A DNA stretch of 20,716 bases. It comes from Chara braunii. Its lineage: Eukaryota; Streptophyta; Charophyceae; Charales; Characeae. Below are positions 8,138 to 16,929 of this stretch, piece by piece. Below the pieces are notes generated by a model, which searched no databases, was not told the origin of the DNA, and saw only the letters and a list, made by a program, of their open reading frames with translations. Each line of letters begins with the position of its first letter. The first letter of the stretch is position 1. The position numbers and the translations under genes were made by a program. The stretch lies in contig BFEA01000436.1 of assembly GCA_003427395.1 (NCBI GenBank), forward strand, positions 1,189,583 to 1,210,298, in the 5' to 3' direction.

Positions 8138-8775
8138 TCCCATCATAAAACAAAACATCACTGAGAGATTTATGGGTCCTCATTACAACTTAGATAACTT
8201 TCACAGACGGACTGCGCTTCCTCCCCTTATACTCTGCCTTATCAGCTGCCGTGGGCAGGTCGCACAAGTATACCGAGGAGTAGACAGTTTTACTTACAAT
8301 CATATTCACAATACCCAAGATACATAAAAGGTTTTTCACACATTGTCCACATAAACTCATCATACATCAGAGTACAACCACATATGTGAGAGAGACAAGT
8401 GATCGTCACATATAAGAATGGTCCCTGAAGGAAACCTCATCATAATATACACTAAGGGAATACAGTGTCTCACACAGAAAGTGCTTCCAAATCATAGCTT
8501 GCTTAACTCAAGCCACACCAAACCCACATTGACAACTACCCCTGGAATACATGTCAGATCTGTCTCTCAAAGGCCAGCGCGTAGGCCACCTAAATATGTA
8601 CATGCCTCATCTAAACCATCCTGACCCTCAAAACCCCAACTCAGTAGAAACACTAGAGTTCAGATTTAGATTAACAGCAATCATCAAAATGTCTTCTAAG
8701 TCTAAGAGGGTATCACACAGAACCTAAGTTGATGCCTCACAAAATGCTCGCTCACTTGTATAGACAAAACCGGCC
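8138..8775. other. Non-coding stretch 3' of the retroelement ORFs
   Basis: I find no gene and no copy of the candidate LTR. The minus strand has a purine tract (about 8216-8230, AAGGGGAGGAAG) that could be a polypurine tract, but it is not followed by an LTR-like TGTCGG. An inverted repeat ATATGTGA/TCACATAT spans 8382-8413, and AAGTGATCGTCACATAT (8397-8413) recurs inverted near 19773. Confidence 0.4.
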
Positions 8776-11190
8776 CTACCTTCTCAACTCTTCCTGGTTT
8801 TGCCTATATAACTGAGCCNTAAGTCCATCTGCGGACTTCTCTACTATCCTACCCTGTCTATCATACATTTTACCCCCTACCTCTGAAATCTTCCCTGCTG
8901 CCTTATCCTCAAGAAACTCGAGACAGTCCAAAGCCAGATGCACGTCCCTCTTGCAGTAAAAACATAGCTGATCTACCTTTCTCTTGAACTTCTGCTTCCT
9001 GGGCTGAGGAGGTGGCAATGAAGGAGATCCCACCAAGGTACCGACACCCCCCTGCTGCTCTGATCGAGGAGCTGCGGTACTAACGACTTCCTGCTGCTCT
9101 GTCCCCGGAACCGGTCCACCAGACCCAGATCCAGTAGCCCAAGATCCTACTCTGCCTCTCAAATCCTCTGTCGCTGGGACGTACTCGTACGTGTTCAACC
9201 TCTGAGGCCTCCTCTCGAGTGTTGCCCCTGGCACTGCCGTGGGCAGCTCCTCAATCTCCTCTGGTCCATACTCAGGTGTGCCTATCCTCTGGAGTCTGCC
9301 CTCGATGACACCCTCCTCCTCAATCTTCATCTCTCTCTCAAGAGGCTCCTCTATCCTCTGCTCAGGTGAAAACAAACTCNCCTCCTCCTGCATANCATGC
9401 ACCGCCTCAAGGAGCACGCCCATGGATTCCTCTACTGAGCCCTGAGCCGGCTCACTTCTAGATGGTGGCAGCCCCTCCTCTACTACCAAAGGTACGACTG
9501 GGCCCGCCGCTGCTACTGGCAGTGTCGCAAGCTCGGTAGGGGCTCTGAACTCGAACGCCTCTCTCTCTGCCTGTCTCTGTGCTCTCGCCTCCTCTGACTC
9601 CAGGATAACCCTCCCCATAGGTGGCTCCTGGCGAGGCTCTGTCGCAAATGGCTGTCCTGGCAATCCCTGTCCTGGCTGCCTCTGCTCTCCCTGCTGGCTG
9701 CTCTCTGGTCTGTCCACCTTTTCCTGGGTTTGCTGCCTCAGGCTCTCAATGATAGCTGCCTGGCTGGCCACCAAAGCCCTAAGTTCCTGAATTTCCATCT
9801 CCATAGCCTCCAGACGTACTCCATGGCTGNCTTCCTTCATTTTCTTCCCCGCCAGATCGCCCTCCAATAACAAGTGCCGGTCAAAAGTGGTCTTGGCCAG
9901 GAACTTGATTTTACGATCNTACCTTTCTTCCGCCTTCCTCGCCACCCCAAACCCGGCTCTGACTGGCGATGGAAGCTCCTCTCCTCTCTGCTCCCAAAAG
10001 TCCCTCCATATCTCAGGGATCTTTGGGGCCCTGGCTGGCACGCTGGGTGGCTGACCTGGGAGTGCTCCTGCTGCCTCCGATCTCTGCCTCTCCTGCTGCT
10101 GCTCCGGGAGCTCCCCCGCAGCCTCCAACCTCTGTCTCTCCTGCCATATCTCATCTATCCGTCTAGTTCTTCTTGCCCTCTTTTCTTCAGCCGTCTCTCC
10201 AGCTGGCGCCCTTTTCCTCGTGCGGAGGTCGACCCTCTCCGGACTTTCTGCTTCCATCTCCTTCTCGGGTTGGTACGGCTCCCGGCGCGGCTCAGCAGGT
10301 GCTGGCTCCTCCAGGTCTGGATACTCCAGGGCATAAGCTGCTAGGTGCCTATCAATCAGGATTAAGGCTTCCCTTCTTACAGCTGCCCTTTCTCTCCTCC
10401 TGCCAGCTCTCCCCTCTGGCGATGAAGCCCTCTCTGATGAAGGAAGTGGGGCCTCCTCTTTCCGCAATCTCTCCTCTGCCTGACAAACGCTCTCTGGTGC
10501 ATCCCCGAGTCTCAAACCCATTGCTGGCACCTGTGGGGGTGTGTCCTCTCCAACCTCTATCACTTCCTTCCCTGCACGTCTCCCCATGTCGCCTAGCCTG
10601 CTCTCTTGCTGAGTACCCTGCGCCTCCTCTCGTGGCACCTCCTCTCGTGGTACCTCCTCACATGGCACCTCCCCTCGTGGCACCTCCTCTTGTGGTACCT
10701 CCTCTCGTGGCACCCCTTCTACTTGCTCTTCATGCTTCTCATCCTGAGGCGACGCTTTCCACTGAGAGATATCCAGATGCGTTTCCAACTCCCTCAACGG
10801 ACCTTCAGACACTGGCGGCTCCTCCCGTGTGTGTGTTGGTGACCATCTCAACCCACCCTCAGTAAAACGATGGAACTCCACTGGTCCCAACCCACACTCA
10901 GGATATGCCCCTCGCTCTTCAACCTCTGGCTCCCGCTTCGGCTCCTCCTCTCTCCTGGCAAGGGCCTTCCGTCCTCCCCGAGACGGTCTCACCTCCCTGG
11001 GCTCAGGATCCCTCGACCTCTGACTCCTCTGACGTCTCTCGATTCTGGGCTGGGCGGGCTCTGGCCGTCGAAAGGCCTCTCTTAGATGTGCCCTGCAGCT
11101 TTCCCAGTCCCGGGCCATGTCATTTGATTTGGCTAGCCAGCGACCTTTCCGCCTTCCTGGTCCAAAGTGGTAGCGTCCTTGCCCACTCAT
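8776..11190 (-). CDS. Gag-like ORF3, main part, with C-terminal CCHC zinc knuckle
   Basis: This frame encodes 804 residues with several N-derived unknowns (8819, 9380, 9395, 9830, 9919). The start (DMARDWESCRAHLREAFRR, about residues 24-42) continues a Gag core from the overlapping upstream frame. Next come Arg/Glu-rich and Pro-rich low-complexity stretches, including an EEVPR-type pentapeptide repeat (DNA 10625-10714), then a probable coiled coil (about 450-490). Near the C terminus is a retroviral-type zinc knuckle, CFYCKRDVHLALDC, at residues 743-756 (8964-8923), with exact CX2CX4HX4C spacing. The long charged linker is unlike the first Gag of this element. The role is inferred as RNA-binding capsid-type protein. 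No protease or polymerase follows it in the window. Confidence 0.7.
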   Translation of the reverse strand: MSGQGRYHFGPGRRKGRWLAKSNDMARDWESCRAHLREAFRRPEPAQPRIERRQRSQRSRDPEPREVRPSRGGRKALARREEEPKREPEVEERGAYPECGLGPVEFHRFTEGGLRWSPTHTREEPPVSEGPLRELETHLDISQWKASPQDEKHEEQVEGVPREEVPQEEVPRGEVPCEEVPREEVPREEAQGTQQESRLGDMGRRAGKEVIEVGEDTPPQVPAMGLRLGDAPESVCQAEERLRKEEAPLPSSERASSPEGRAGRRRERAAVRREALILIDRHLAAYALEYPDLEEPAPAEPRREPYQPEKEMEAESPERVDLRTRKRAPAGETAEEKRARRTRRIDEIWQERQRLEAAGELPEQQQERQRSEAAGALPGQPPSVPARAPKIPEIWRDFWEQRGEELPSPVRAGFGVARKAEERXDRKIKFLAKTTFDRHLLLEGDLAGKKMKEXSHGVRLEAMEMEIQELRALVASQAAIIESLRQQTQEKVDRPESSQQGEQRQPGQGLPGQPFATEPRQEPPMGRVILESEEARAQRQAEREAFEFRAPTELATLPVAAAGPVVPLVVEEGLPPSRSEPAQGSVEESMGVLLEAVHXMQEEXSLFSPEQRIEEPLEREMKIEEEGVIEGRLQRIGTPEYGPEEIEELPTAVPGATLERRPQRLNTYEYVPATEDLRGRVGSWATGSGSGGPVPGTEQQEVVSTAAPRSEQQGGVGTLVGSPSLPPPQPRKQKFKRKVDQLCFYCKRDVHLALDCLEFLEDKAAGKISEVGGKMYDRQGRIVEKSADGLXAQLYRQNQEELRR
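10625..10714. repeat. Coding minisatellite, 15-bp unit, about six copies
   Basis: A 15-base unit (CCTCCTCTCGTGGCA and variants) repeats about six times and encodes EEVPR-like pentapeptides in ORF3. Most differences between units are single substitutions (GGCACC/GGTACC, CTCGTGG/CACATGG). Confidence 0.88.
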
Positions 11191-11641
11191 CTCTCGGTAT
11201 ACCCTGCCCCTGCATGAACCACTCGAAAGCAGGGATGAAGTCTGCCACGTTTCCGATCTCTAGACGGATCAGCCTGCCATCTGGTCCCACAGGCGAGGGT
11301 CGCAGTTCCCGCATCCTCCACTCCACCTCTGATCTCGTCGTTGCCTCTCTACGGATCCACGCGACGGGCTCCTCGAATCTGCCGACTCCCCTCAGTCCCT
11401 CGATTGCTTGGGCCACGGTCCAGCCCATACGCCTCGCATGCTCCCTGAAACTGTCCAAGAATAGCTCGATGTCCCCATCATTGTAGACTGGAGTACTCTC
11501 TCGATGGCGAGGCCCATGCCGCTCGTATCCTCCTGATGCGCCCAACGGCCTCTGAGGCGGTCGTGTCCCCTTTTCCTCCTCTTGGCATGGTTGTCTTCGT
11601 AAAGTCAGACCTGCACAACAGGCGAAGGAGACAACAGACAC
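11120..11641 (-). pseudogene. Gag-like ORF3, N-terminal part, frame-shifted from the main part
   Basis: This frame carries a Gag-type core: DIELFLDSFREHARRMGW, then WIRREATTRSEVEWRM, then FEWFMQGQGIPRDEWARTLP, matching the spacing of helices and Trp residues in retrotransposon gag domains. It ends at 11120 just as the 8776-11190 frame takes up the next expected segment. An extra T in CAAATCAAATGACATG near 11125 would account for the shift. The best start is the ATG at 11588 in another frame (reading MPRGGKGDT), so a second shift lies between 11588 and about 11540. That ATG is 22 bases behind a strong splice-acceptor-like sequence. Confidence 0.65.
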
Positions 11642-11771
11642 ACATTGGGGTAAGCAAGCAGGTGATAATCAGAGCAAGCTCAAACCAGACCACACTCATG
11701 CAGCATGCATCCTTCCTAACCTATACACCCTGTTACTTCTATTCTAAAGGCGATCAGGTCATCTCTCTTAC
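11611..11771 (-). other. Intron-like segment between integrase and ORF3
   Basis: At the end of the integrase frame the minus strand reads AAGAG|GTAAGAGAG (donor G at 11771). At 11612-11611 it reads CTCCTTCGCCTGTTGTGCAG|GT, a strong pyrimidine-rich acceptor, with CTGAT-type branch-point candidates upstream. The interval is 161 nt. After the acceptor the integrase frame meets TGA in the second codon, so splicing would not fuse the proteins. It would instead place the ORF3 ATG (11588) close to the junction. Defined from sequence only. Confidence 0.45.
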
Positions 11772-11798
11772 CTCTTCTCTCGCCACAAATTTCTTCAG

Positions 11799-12644
11799 TC
11801 ACGTTCCAGATACCCAATCCTTCCACTCAGTCCCATTTAACTCCTCGATCTGGTACGCTCCGAAGTCTCCGACCCGTGCGATTCGGTAGGGACCTAACCA
11901 CCTCTTATCGAGCTTCCTGGACCACTGCTTCTCTAGCGATGTATCGTAGAGAAGCACGACATCCCCGACTGCCAAGGGTACTTTCCTCACTCGCGCAGAC
12001 CGATCCCATCGAGCCTTATCGTCCATACGGCTTCTCGCCACCTGATCAGATGCCTCCTGGATCCTTTCTTCTATCGCCCCAACCTGTCGCGCCCGAATAT
12101 CGAGCAACTCTTCAAATGACAGGTTNACTTNCAGATCCTGGCGCCTCCATGTCTTAAGAAAGCTTTCGATAGGGAAGGTGGCATGCCTTCCGTACCACAG
12201 CGTCGCAGGTGCGTACTTGGTGGATCTCTTTACTGTAATGTTCTCGACAAAGAAAGTCGCTCTTAGGTATCTTGGCCATTGATTAGGCCTACCTTCGGTC
12301 CATTTGGCCAGGAGATTCGTAATGGTACTATGTCCTCTCTCTACGGGAGCATTTGCCAGGGGGTGCGCGACCGTGGTATAGTTGGTTGCCACACCATACC
12401 TTGATAAAAGTTCTTTCACCTCCTGGTAGGTAAACTCTGATCCCCTATCCATTACGAATTCCCTGACGAAAGGATAACGCAGGTAGTACTCCTCGATGCA
12501 GCTCACCAGGACTAACCCGGTCTTTGTGCGAATAGCACGCCCGTCTACGAACCCAGACAGGTTATCGCGCGCATCGAAGATATAGTTATAGCCTTGATCC
12601 CTAAGTGGCATAAAAAGTAGATCGAGATGCACTACAACCCCCAC
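11799..12644 (-). CDS. Integrase catalytic core and C-terminal GPY module
   Basis: This 281-residue frame joins new element DNA to the host chromosome. The DDE triad is complete: Asp8 (VVHLDLL), Asp66 (VMDRGSEF) and Glu102 (ANAPVERGH), with exactly 35 residues between Asp66 and Glu102, the retroviral DD35E spacing. The C-terminal part has the GPY/F-module signature WLGPYRIARVG (about 249-259). It is in the same frame as the upstream RNase H-zinc finger frame, separated only by TAG at 12701-12699 (TGCTAGGAA), which looks like a mutated CAG. Its own end, TGA at 11801-11799, is followed in frame by LKKFVAREE, so it may also be a mutated CGA. Two N-derived unknowns lie near residues 172-173. There is no chromodomain. 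Confidence 0.82.
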   Translation of the reverse strand: MGVVVHLDLLFMPLRDQGYNYIFDARDNLSGFVDGRAIRTKTGLVLVSCIEEYYLRYPFVREFVMDRGSEFTYQEVKELLSRYGVATNYTTVAHPLANAPVERGHSTITNLLAKWTEGRPNQWPRYLRATFFVENITVKRSTKYAPATLWYGRHATFPIESFLKTWRRQDLXXNLSFEELLDIRARQVGAIEERIQEASDQVARSRMDDKARWDRSARVRKVPLAVGDVVLLYDTSLEKQWSRKLDKRWLGPYRIARVGDFGAYQIEELNGTEWKDWVSGT

Positions 12645-12698
12645 CTCTCGCTCTAGCCTGGGATGCAGCGACTCTCCTTGCCTTAAACGGGATCTTTC

Positions 12699-14288
12699 CT
12701 AGCAAGGTACGCAAGATCGGCAGAACTTTCCGACCATATCCATCATCCCATCCCAGTAGTACAACTCACTTATCTTGGCATACGTGGCTTGTACCCCTCG
12801 ATGTCCTCCTGCAATACCATCGTGAAGCGCTGCTACGACGTCGATCTGACGATTCCTACCGCAGACGACTCTCCTGAAATTCCCCAATTCCCTTCTCACG
12901 AAAAGGTGACCGTCTCGCACTAAGTAGCGCTGCAGCATCCTTTGAGCCCTATCGCTCGCATCTCTTAGCCGCATTTCACATGACAGAAGAAGCCCGAGCT
13001 CTAGGTAGATCCCGTCGTACTCCTCTGCACGAAAAACTTCCTTAATTTCCCCTTCCTCGAACTCGTCGTCCTGGCTCTCGGGTATTTCGTCCACATCCCC
13101 TGCCGGGTTCAACGAGCCTGACTGGTCTAGGCTTTCCTGCAATAACGTATTGACGAGGAGATACATTCCACCCATCAGGTCCTCATGTCGTTCTACCTGG
13201 CCAGGTCCTTCCTCAATTGTCCTCATATCCTCCACCAGGCTATGCGGGCTGGCCAACACTAATTCCATCATCCACTGAACATCCTTACCGCCCCAGGCAT
13301 CCTCTTCTTTAAAGGGTTTGAGGACCAGCTCGGTCCTCCTTTCATATCCGCTCGGCGCTTGCCAAATAGGATAGCCTACACAGCTGGGCACTCGCGGCGA
13401 CCACTTATTGATATGGAGATGAACATCTTCTTCCTGATCCAGAAATCCATCAACTGGGGGCGTATTCTCCACCGCCTCCCCTTCCTGCTTATCCCAGTTG
13501 ATCCGACTCAGCCCGTCTGCCCGGTTCTTACTACTAGGAATCCGTTCTAATTCGAAATTGAACATCCAGATGTACGTCAGCCATCTGGCAATCGTCGGAT
13601 CCGATGAAACGTAATTCCTTAGAGAGTAGGTCAGGGCGGTCGGATCCACTCTCAAAATAAATCTCCTGCCAAGGACATAGTTCCGGAAGATTCGCAGACA
13701 GTGGAGGACAGCAAGGGTCTCCCTCTTGAACTGAGAGTAGTTCCTCTCTGTCGTACTGAGAGTCCGGCTCTCAAATCGCAAGGGCCTTTCCTTTCCTTCC
13801 ATGTCTGCCTGTATTAGAACTTCCCCTAAGGCGGTCGGTCCCGCATCCGTTTCGACAATGAAGGGTCGCGTCTCTGCGGCGTCATAATCTGGCGCTCCTA
13901 ACACCAACCCTCCTTCTCGGAATTCCTCTTTCATTTTTGCCACCACCTCTTCTTGTTCCTCACCCCATACCCATTCCTGATCCTGACGGACTAACTTCCT
14001 CAGGTGTTCAGTCTTAGCGGCAAAGTTCTTGACGAAGGCCCTAAAAAATCCACACGTACCAAGGAAGCTTCTAACATTAGTTATTGAGTAGAACGGAACT
14101 GGCCACTCAGTAATCTTGTCCGTCTTCTTCACATCCGGCCTTCGGCCCTTCTTATTGCAGACGATCCCCAAGATAGTCGCTTCCCTCATGCAGTGTCTGG
14201 ATTTGGCCCCGCTTGCCGTGAGGTCTTGCTCTTCGAGCAGGCTCAGGACCTTTTCGAGGTCCTGGATGTGTTTCCAGACAAAGCAAAC
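12699..14288 (-). CDS. RT thumb/connection, RNase H and integrase HHCC zinc finger
   Basis: The frame is open from 14288; the first in-frame ATG is at 14189 (496 residues from there). Numbered from 14189, it starts with the end of RT (ILGIVCNKKGRRPDV; VRSFLGTCGFFRAFVKNFA at about 39-57). RNase H follows with its acidic set: Asp115 (IVETDAG), Glu157 (FKRETLAV), Asp182 (RVDPTAL) and Asp225 (NRADGLSR). An acidic linker (about 232-400) precedes the integrase zinc finger His456-His463-Cys490-Cys493, spaced HX6HX26CX2C. It ends at TAG 12701-12699, in frame with the integrase core. All key residues survive, so decay seems recent relative to family divergence. Confidence 0.82.
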   Translation of the reverse strand, partial: VCFVWKHIQDLEKVLSLLEEQDLTASGAKSRHCMREATILGIVCNKKGRRPDVKKTDKITEWPVPFYSITNVRSFLGTCGFFRAFVKNFAAKTEHLRKLVRQDQEWVWGEEQEEVVAKMKEEFREGGLVLGAPDYDAAETRPFIVETDAGPTALGEVLIQADMEGKERPLRFESRTLSTTERNYSQFKRETLAVLHCLRIFRNYVLGRRFILRVDPTALTYSLRNYVSSDPTIARWLTYIWMFNFELERIPSSKNRADGLSRINWDKQEGEAVENTPPVDGFLDQEEDVHLHINKWSPRVPSCVGYPIWQAPSGYERRTELVLKPFKEEDAWGGKDVQWMMELVLASPHSLVEDMRTIEEGPGQVERHEDLMGGMYLLVNTLLQESLDQSGSLNPAGDVDEIPESQDDEFEEGEIKEVFRAEEYDGIYLELGLLLSCEMRLRDASDRAQRMLQRYLVRDGHLFVRRELGNFRRVVCGRNRQIDVVAALHDGIAGGHRGVQATYAKISELYYWDGMMDMVGKFCRSCVPC

Positions 14289-14289
14289 T

Positions 14290-14613
14290 TACCCTTGGTG
14301 AGACTTCGTCGCTCTCTTTCATCGCCGACCCCTTCACTGCCAAATCGTCAATGTATGGCTGTGTGATATGGGGGCTGACGGACTGCATGGCCCGAATCAT
14401 GGCCCAATGGACCATTGCTACTGCGTTGGTCCACCCTTGTGGGGCCACGTTCATGTGGACTAATCCTCGCGGCGTGTGCATAGCTGTCGCCGGCCTATCC
14501 GGCGGATAGACTGGGAACTGATCGTATCCTGAGTAAAGGTCTATAAGCGAAATTATAGGCCTTCCAGCACAGGATTCCGACAGCGCATTCTGCATTTGGC
14601 AGTCCTCCAGCAT
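14290..14613 (-). pseudogene. Reverse transcriptase palm, C-terminal part with YIDD
   Basis: This frame holds RT motif A (IISLIDLYSGYDQF; catalytic Asp at 14541-14539), motif B-like PQGWTNAV, and motif C YIDD (14355-14344), the Ty3-type version of the YXDD active site. It is displaced by one base from the upstream RT frame (crossover near 14595) and from the downstream frame (crossover near 14290; the downstream frame is closed by TAA at 14291-14289). The nominal open frame runs on to 14152, but after about 14300 it is out of phase with the true RT sequence. Catalytic residues are intact; the chain is broken. Confidence 0.78.
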
Positions 14614-15211
14614 CTCGCACGGTTACTGCATTCAATCTTTGCAAATCCTGCACCCACCGCAACGTCCTGTTAGGCTTAATAAAGCAGAACCACGGGGACG
14701 CATACGTTCCACTTGAATAGTCGGCGACGTGAGTACGTATCTTGCCGTCGAGATAATCCACCACCTTCCTTTCCTCGTCAGGATTGGGATATCGCGCCCC
14801 TCTCATGTTCCAAGGCTCGTGTGGCACGGTGTGGATGCGGATCATAGGTATCTTATCTACATCCAGCCTGCCATGCTCCTCATCACTAAACGCGTAGGCA
14901 CGATGTTTCCTCTTCATTAATTCCACCATCAGCGTTCGCTCCTGAGGCAGCAGGAAATCAGACTCCCCTATGATCAACTCCTTCTCGTCCCCTTCGTTGA
15001 TACGACATAGCCCTGCTAAAGCACTTTCCCTCATTTGTCGAATCAACCATCGTTCCCTCTCGTAATATGCTTCCTCGTCCTCTGTAACGAGGACGGGTAC
15101 CGGGCGGCACTTCTTATCTACCGTCTTGTACCGCCTTTGAGAACCCTGCTTGAGCCGTCCCCTAAAAAAGGCCGACTCACGGATTGTGTGTGCGCCGATG
15201 CGGGGTTCCCT
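14596..15211 (-). pseudogene. Reverse transcriptase, N-terminal part
   Basis: The frame opens after a TAG at 15214-15212 and includes the fingers region: PHEPWNMRGARYPNPDEE, then the Ty3-type segment SPWFCFIKPNRTLRWVQDL and LNAVTVRDAGGLPN (equivalent to SPW-VKKKDG-R-VDYR-LN in gypsy RTs). It runs out of phase after about 14596, and the frame ends in a stop at 14495. The upstream protease frame overlaps it at 15120-15211, with no ideal slippery heptamer visible, so I read the shift as a mutation rather than programmed frameshifting. Confidence 0.75.
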
Positions 15212-15348
15212 CTACTGCCTAGGAGCCGATATACCAGTTCCAACCTTCCTGCCTCAGGGCATTCCAAAACTTGTTCCCTCAAGGCCTGGATGGCATCCGG
15301 ATCTGCCATCTCATGCGCGGCTACCAGGTCCATGGCCTTCCCAACATC
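15212..15348 (-). pseudogene. Protease-RT linker after the TAA stop
   Basis: In the protease frame, sequence after the TAA at 15351-15349 reads on without a stop (MDLVAAHEMADPDAIQALRE, then LELVYRLLG) until it loses phase with the RT frame near 15205. Ordinary residue composition and position suggest it was part of one Pol chain. It contains no catalytic motif. Confidence 0.55.
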
Positions 15349-16773
15349 TTACAGGCTGAGGGAAAATACTTCCACCCTCTCTCCTGCTTCGGGCTCTGCC
15401 CAGAGCCTCCTGCGCTCCCCTTCCGACTCCTCGATTGTGAATGATCCTGGATTGGGCCGGTTCCTTATACTCCTTAGCCCGGTATTCCTGCAAGTAATTA
15501 TTTCACAATTTCCGCAGGCAGGATCGCATAAGAGGAGGATCAACGTCCTATCATGTTTGTTGAACATCACGGTCTCTGTCCTGTTTAGGAATGACCTTCC
15601 CAGGAGGATTCCATGGTCCATGTCTGGCATTATGAAGAAACATGCCCTGACCTTCACCCTTCCAACCTCGACGAGCACATTCGAGGTTGTCCCGCAAAAC
15701 ATGGCCTTACAGCTGGCTCCATGCAGAATACCGCAGTTAGAACGGTCTATATCCAGTGCGAATCTGATCGCGTCTGCCTCCCGAATAATGTTCATCTCTG
15801 CCCCGGTGTCCACCATTGCTGCGCACTTGGAACCCTTCACCATCAAGTCTTCCGTATCGCAGGCTACGCACTTCCAGTCCATCTTCGTACCTGACTCTGC
15901 CTCCTTGGGCAAAATCGTACCAAGATGGACTTTGGGCACCAGGCGCCGTGATAACCTCCCCTTCAGTTCATCGCGGAGTCGCGGGGCTGACGCTAGGATT
16001 TCCTTCAGGGTCATGAGGTCATTATGCCCTTCCAGCAGCCGGTCAATCACCTTCTCTACATCAAATCCCTCTTCCAACCGGACCGCGTATTTCTTCTTTT
16101 TGGGCTGTCCGTCATGTATGACCGGTTCGGCCTCTCCCCTGGTTCCCTTTTTCGTTGCCCGCTGCTGCGCTCTCTGATCCTTTTCTCTGCGCAGCCTCTC
16201 GTCCTCTTCCTCTTCGTCACCGTCGTCCTCTACTTCCACAGCCTCTTTCCTTCTCCCTGGTTCGTGTTCCCCCCTTGGAGGCTCTTGGCTGGTACTGGCC
16301 TTGGCTTGATTCCTCATTCGCGCTGCCTGTGCCAGCCGGGCCTGCGGAGTGAGGGGTCTCCCCCTCATTCCTGGTTGAGGGCACGACCCCACCACATTTA
16401 CTCCGGGTCGCCCAGGCGCTGACTCCGGGCCGGAGTCATAGAGGAATACTGTGGGGACATTAGACTTCCATCCTTTCACTCCTTCACAGAGGTCTACCAA
16501 CTTCTGTTGGTACCTCCCCATCTTATCCAGCAAGTCCTCCATCTTCTCAAATAAGACAGACAGAGGCTCCGTTCTTTCCTCCTCATCCTCGTCATCTGAC
16601 TCGATGATTATGGCCTCTTCCGTCTCACTTCCTCCTCGCAGCCCTTGAGTCACTTCCTTATCGCTCCCCACTTCTTCCACCCCATACGGTGGTTTCTCCT
16701 TTTCCTGCCATAGCGTGAACATGGCAGGGGGTGGTGGCCCAGTTGTCGCTCTTCGTTGGGCTTCAACCCTCAC
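15349..16773 (-). CDS. Pol N-terminal region with aspartic protease
   Basis: The frame is open for 474 codons between TGA (16776-16774) and TAA (15351-15349). Its first triplet is GTG, so it is best read as a continuation of Gag in the same frame. Residues 1-300 form a spacer with an acidic stretch (about 52-68), a Lys/Glu-rich charged region (about 165-230) and a basic patch (about 224-229). The retropepsin-type protease follows: active site MVDTGAEMN with Asp322 (15810-15808), and ILLGRSFL (about 389-396) as the family's ILG motif. It would cleave the polyprotein as a dimer. The same frame continues past the TAA toward reverse transcriptase (15348-15212), so that TAA may be a mutated CAA. 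Confidence 0.8.
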   Translation of the reverse strand: MRVEAQRRATTGPPPPAMFTLWQEKEKPPYGVEEVGSDKEVTQGLRGGSETEEAIIIESDDEDEEERTEPLSVLFEKMEDLLDKMGRYQQKLVDLCEGVKGWKSNVPTVFLYDSGPESAPGRPGVNVVGSCPQPGMRGRPLTPQARLAQAARMRNQAKASTSQEPPRGEHEPGRRKEAVEVEDDGDEEEEDERLRREKDQRAQQRATKKGTRGEAEPVIHDGQPKKKKYAVRLEEGFDVEKVIDRLLEGHNDLMTLKEILASAPRLRDELKGRLSRRLVPKVHLGTILPKEAESGTKMDWKCVACDTEDLMVKGSKCAAMVDTGAEMNIIREADAIRFALDIDRSNCGILHGASCKAMFCGTTSNVLVEVGRVKVRACFFIMPDMDHGILLGRSFLNRTETVMFNKHDRTLILLLCDPACGNCEIITCRNTGLRSIRNRPNPGSFTIEESEGERRRLWAEPEAGERVEVFSLSL

Positions 16774-16776
16774 TCA

Positions 16777-16929
16777 TCCAAGCCTTCTGTCTATGGTCTC
16801 CCCAAACTGATCGTAGATATTCCCATCCATAGTAGAGGAAATCAGTCCGCTTCTCTCGTCTTCCCGTCTTATATTACAGAACCTTATAGTGTGGCCCTGC
16901 TGGTCACAATGTTGACAGATGGCCGTCCT
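16777..16929 (-). pseudogene. Gag nucleocapsid zinc knuckle, isolated between two TGA codons
   Basis: Directly after the Gag TGA (16932-16930), the same frame stays open for 51 codons and encodes CQHCDQQGHTIRFC, an exact CX2CX4HX4C knuckle (about 16917-16876). It is closed by a second TGA (16776-16774), after which the protease frame continues in phase. The knuckle belongs to Gag by position. Either the stops are C-to-T decay of CGA codons or the first is a recoding signal. Confidence 0.75.

Noticed and set aside
8216-8230. Polypurine tract and start of a 3' LTR on the minus strand
   Set aside because: The purine tract exists, but what follows does not begin like the 5' LTR and no LTR copy is present.
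10173-10865. 230-codon plus-strand frame
   Set aside because: It is the mirror of the Arg/Glu- and Pro-rich ORF3 on the minus strand. Its Leu/Pro/Ser bias follows from the opposite strand, and it has no motif.
15120-15211. Programmed -1 frameshift between protease and RT
   Set aside because: No X-XXY-YYZ heptamer is present in the overlap. The nearest candidate, GGGAACC, does not fit. The same element has other plain frame mutations.
15035-16177. 380-codon plus-strand frame
   Set aside because: It lies opposite the protease and RT frames, which carry DTG and other exact motifs. It has no domain of its own.
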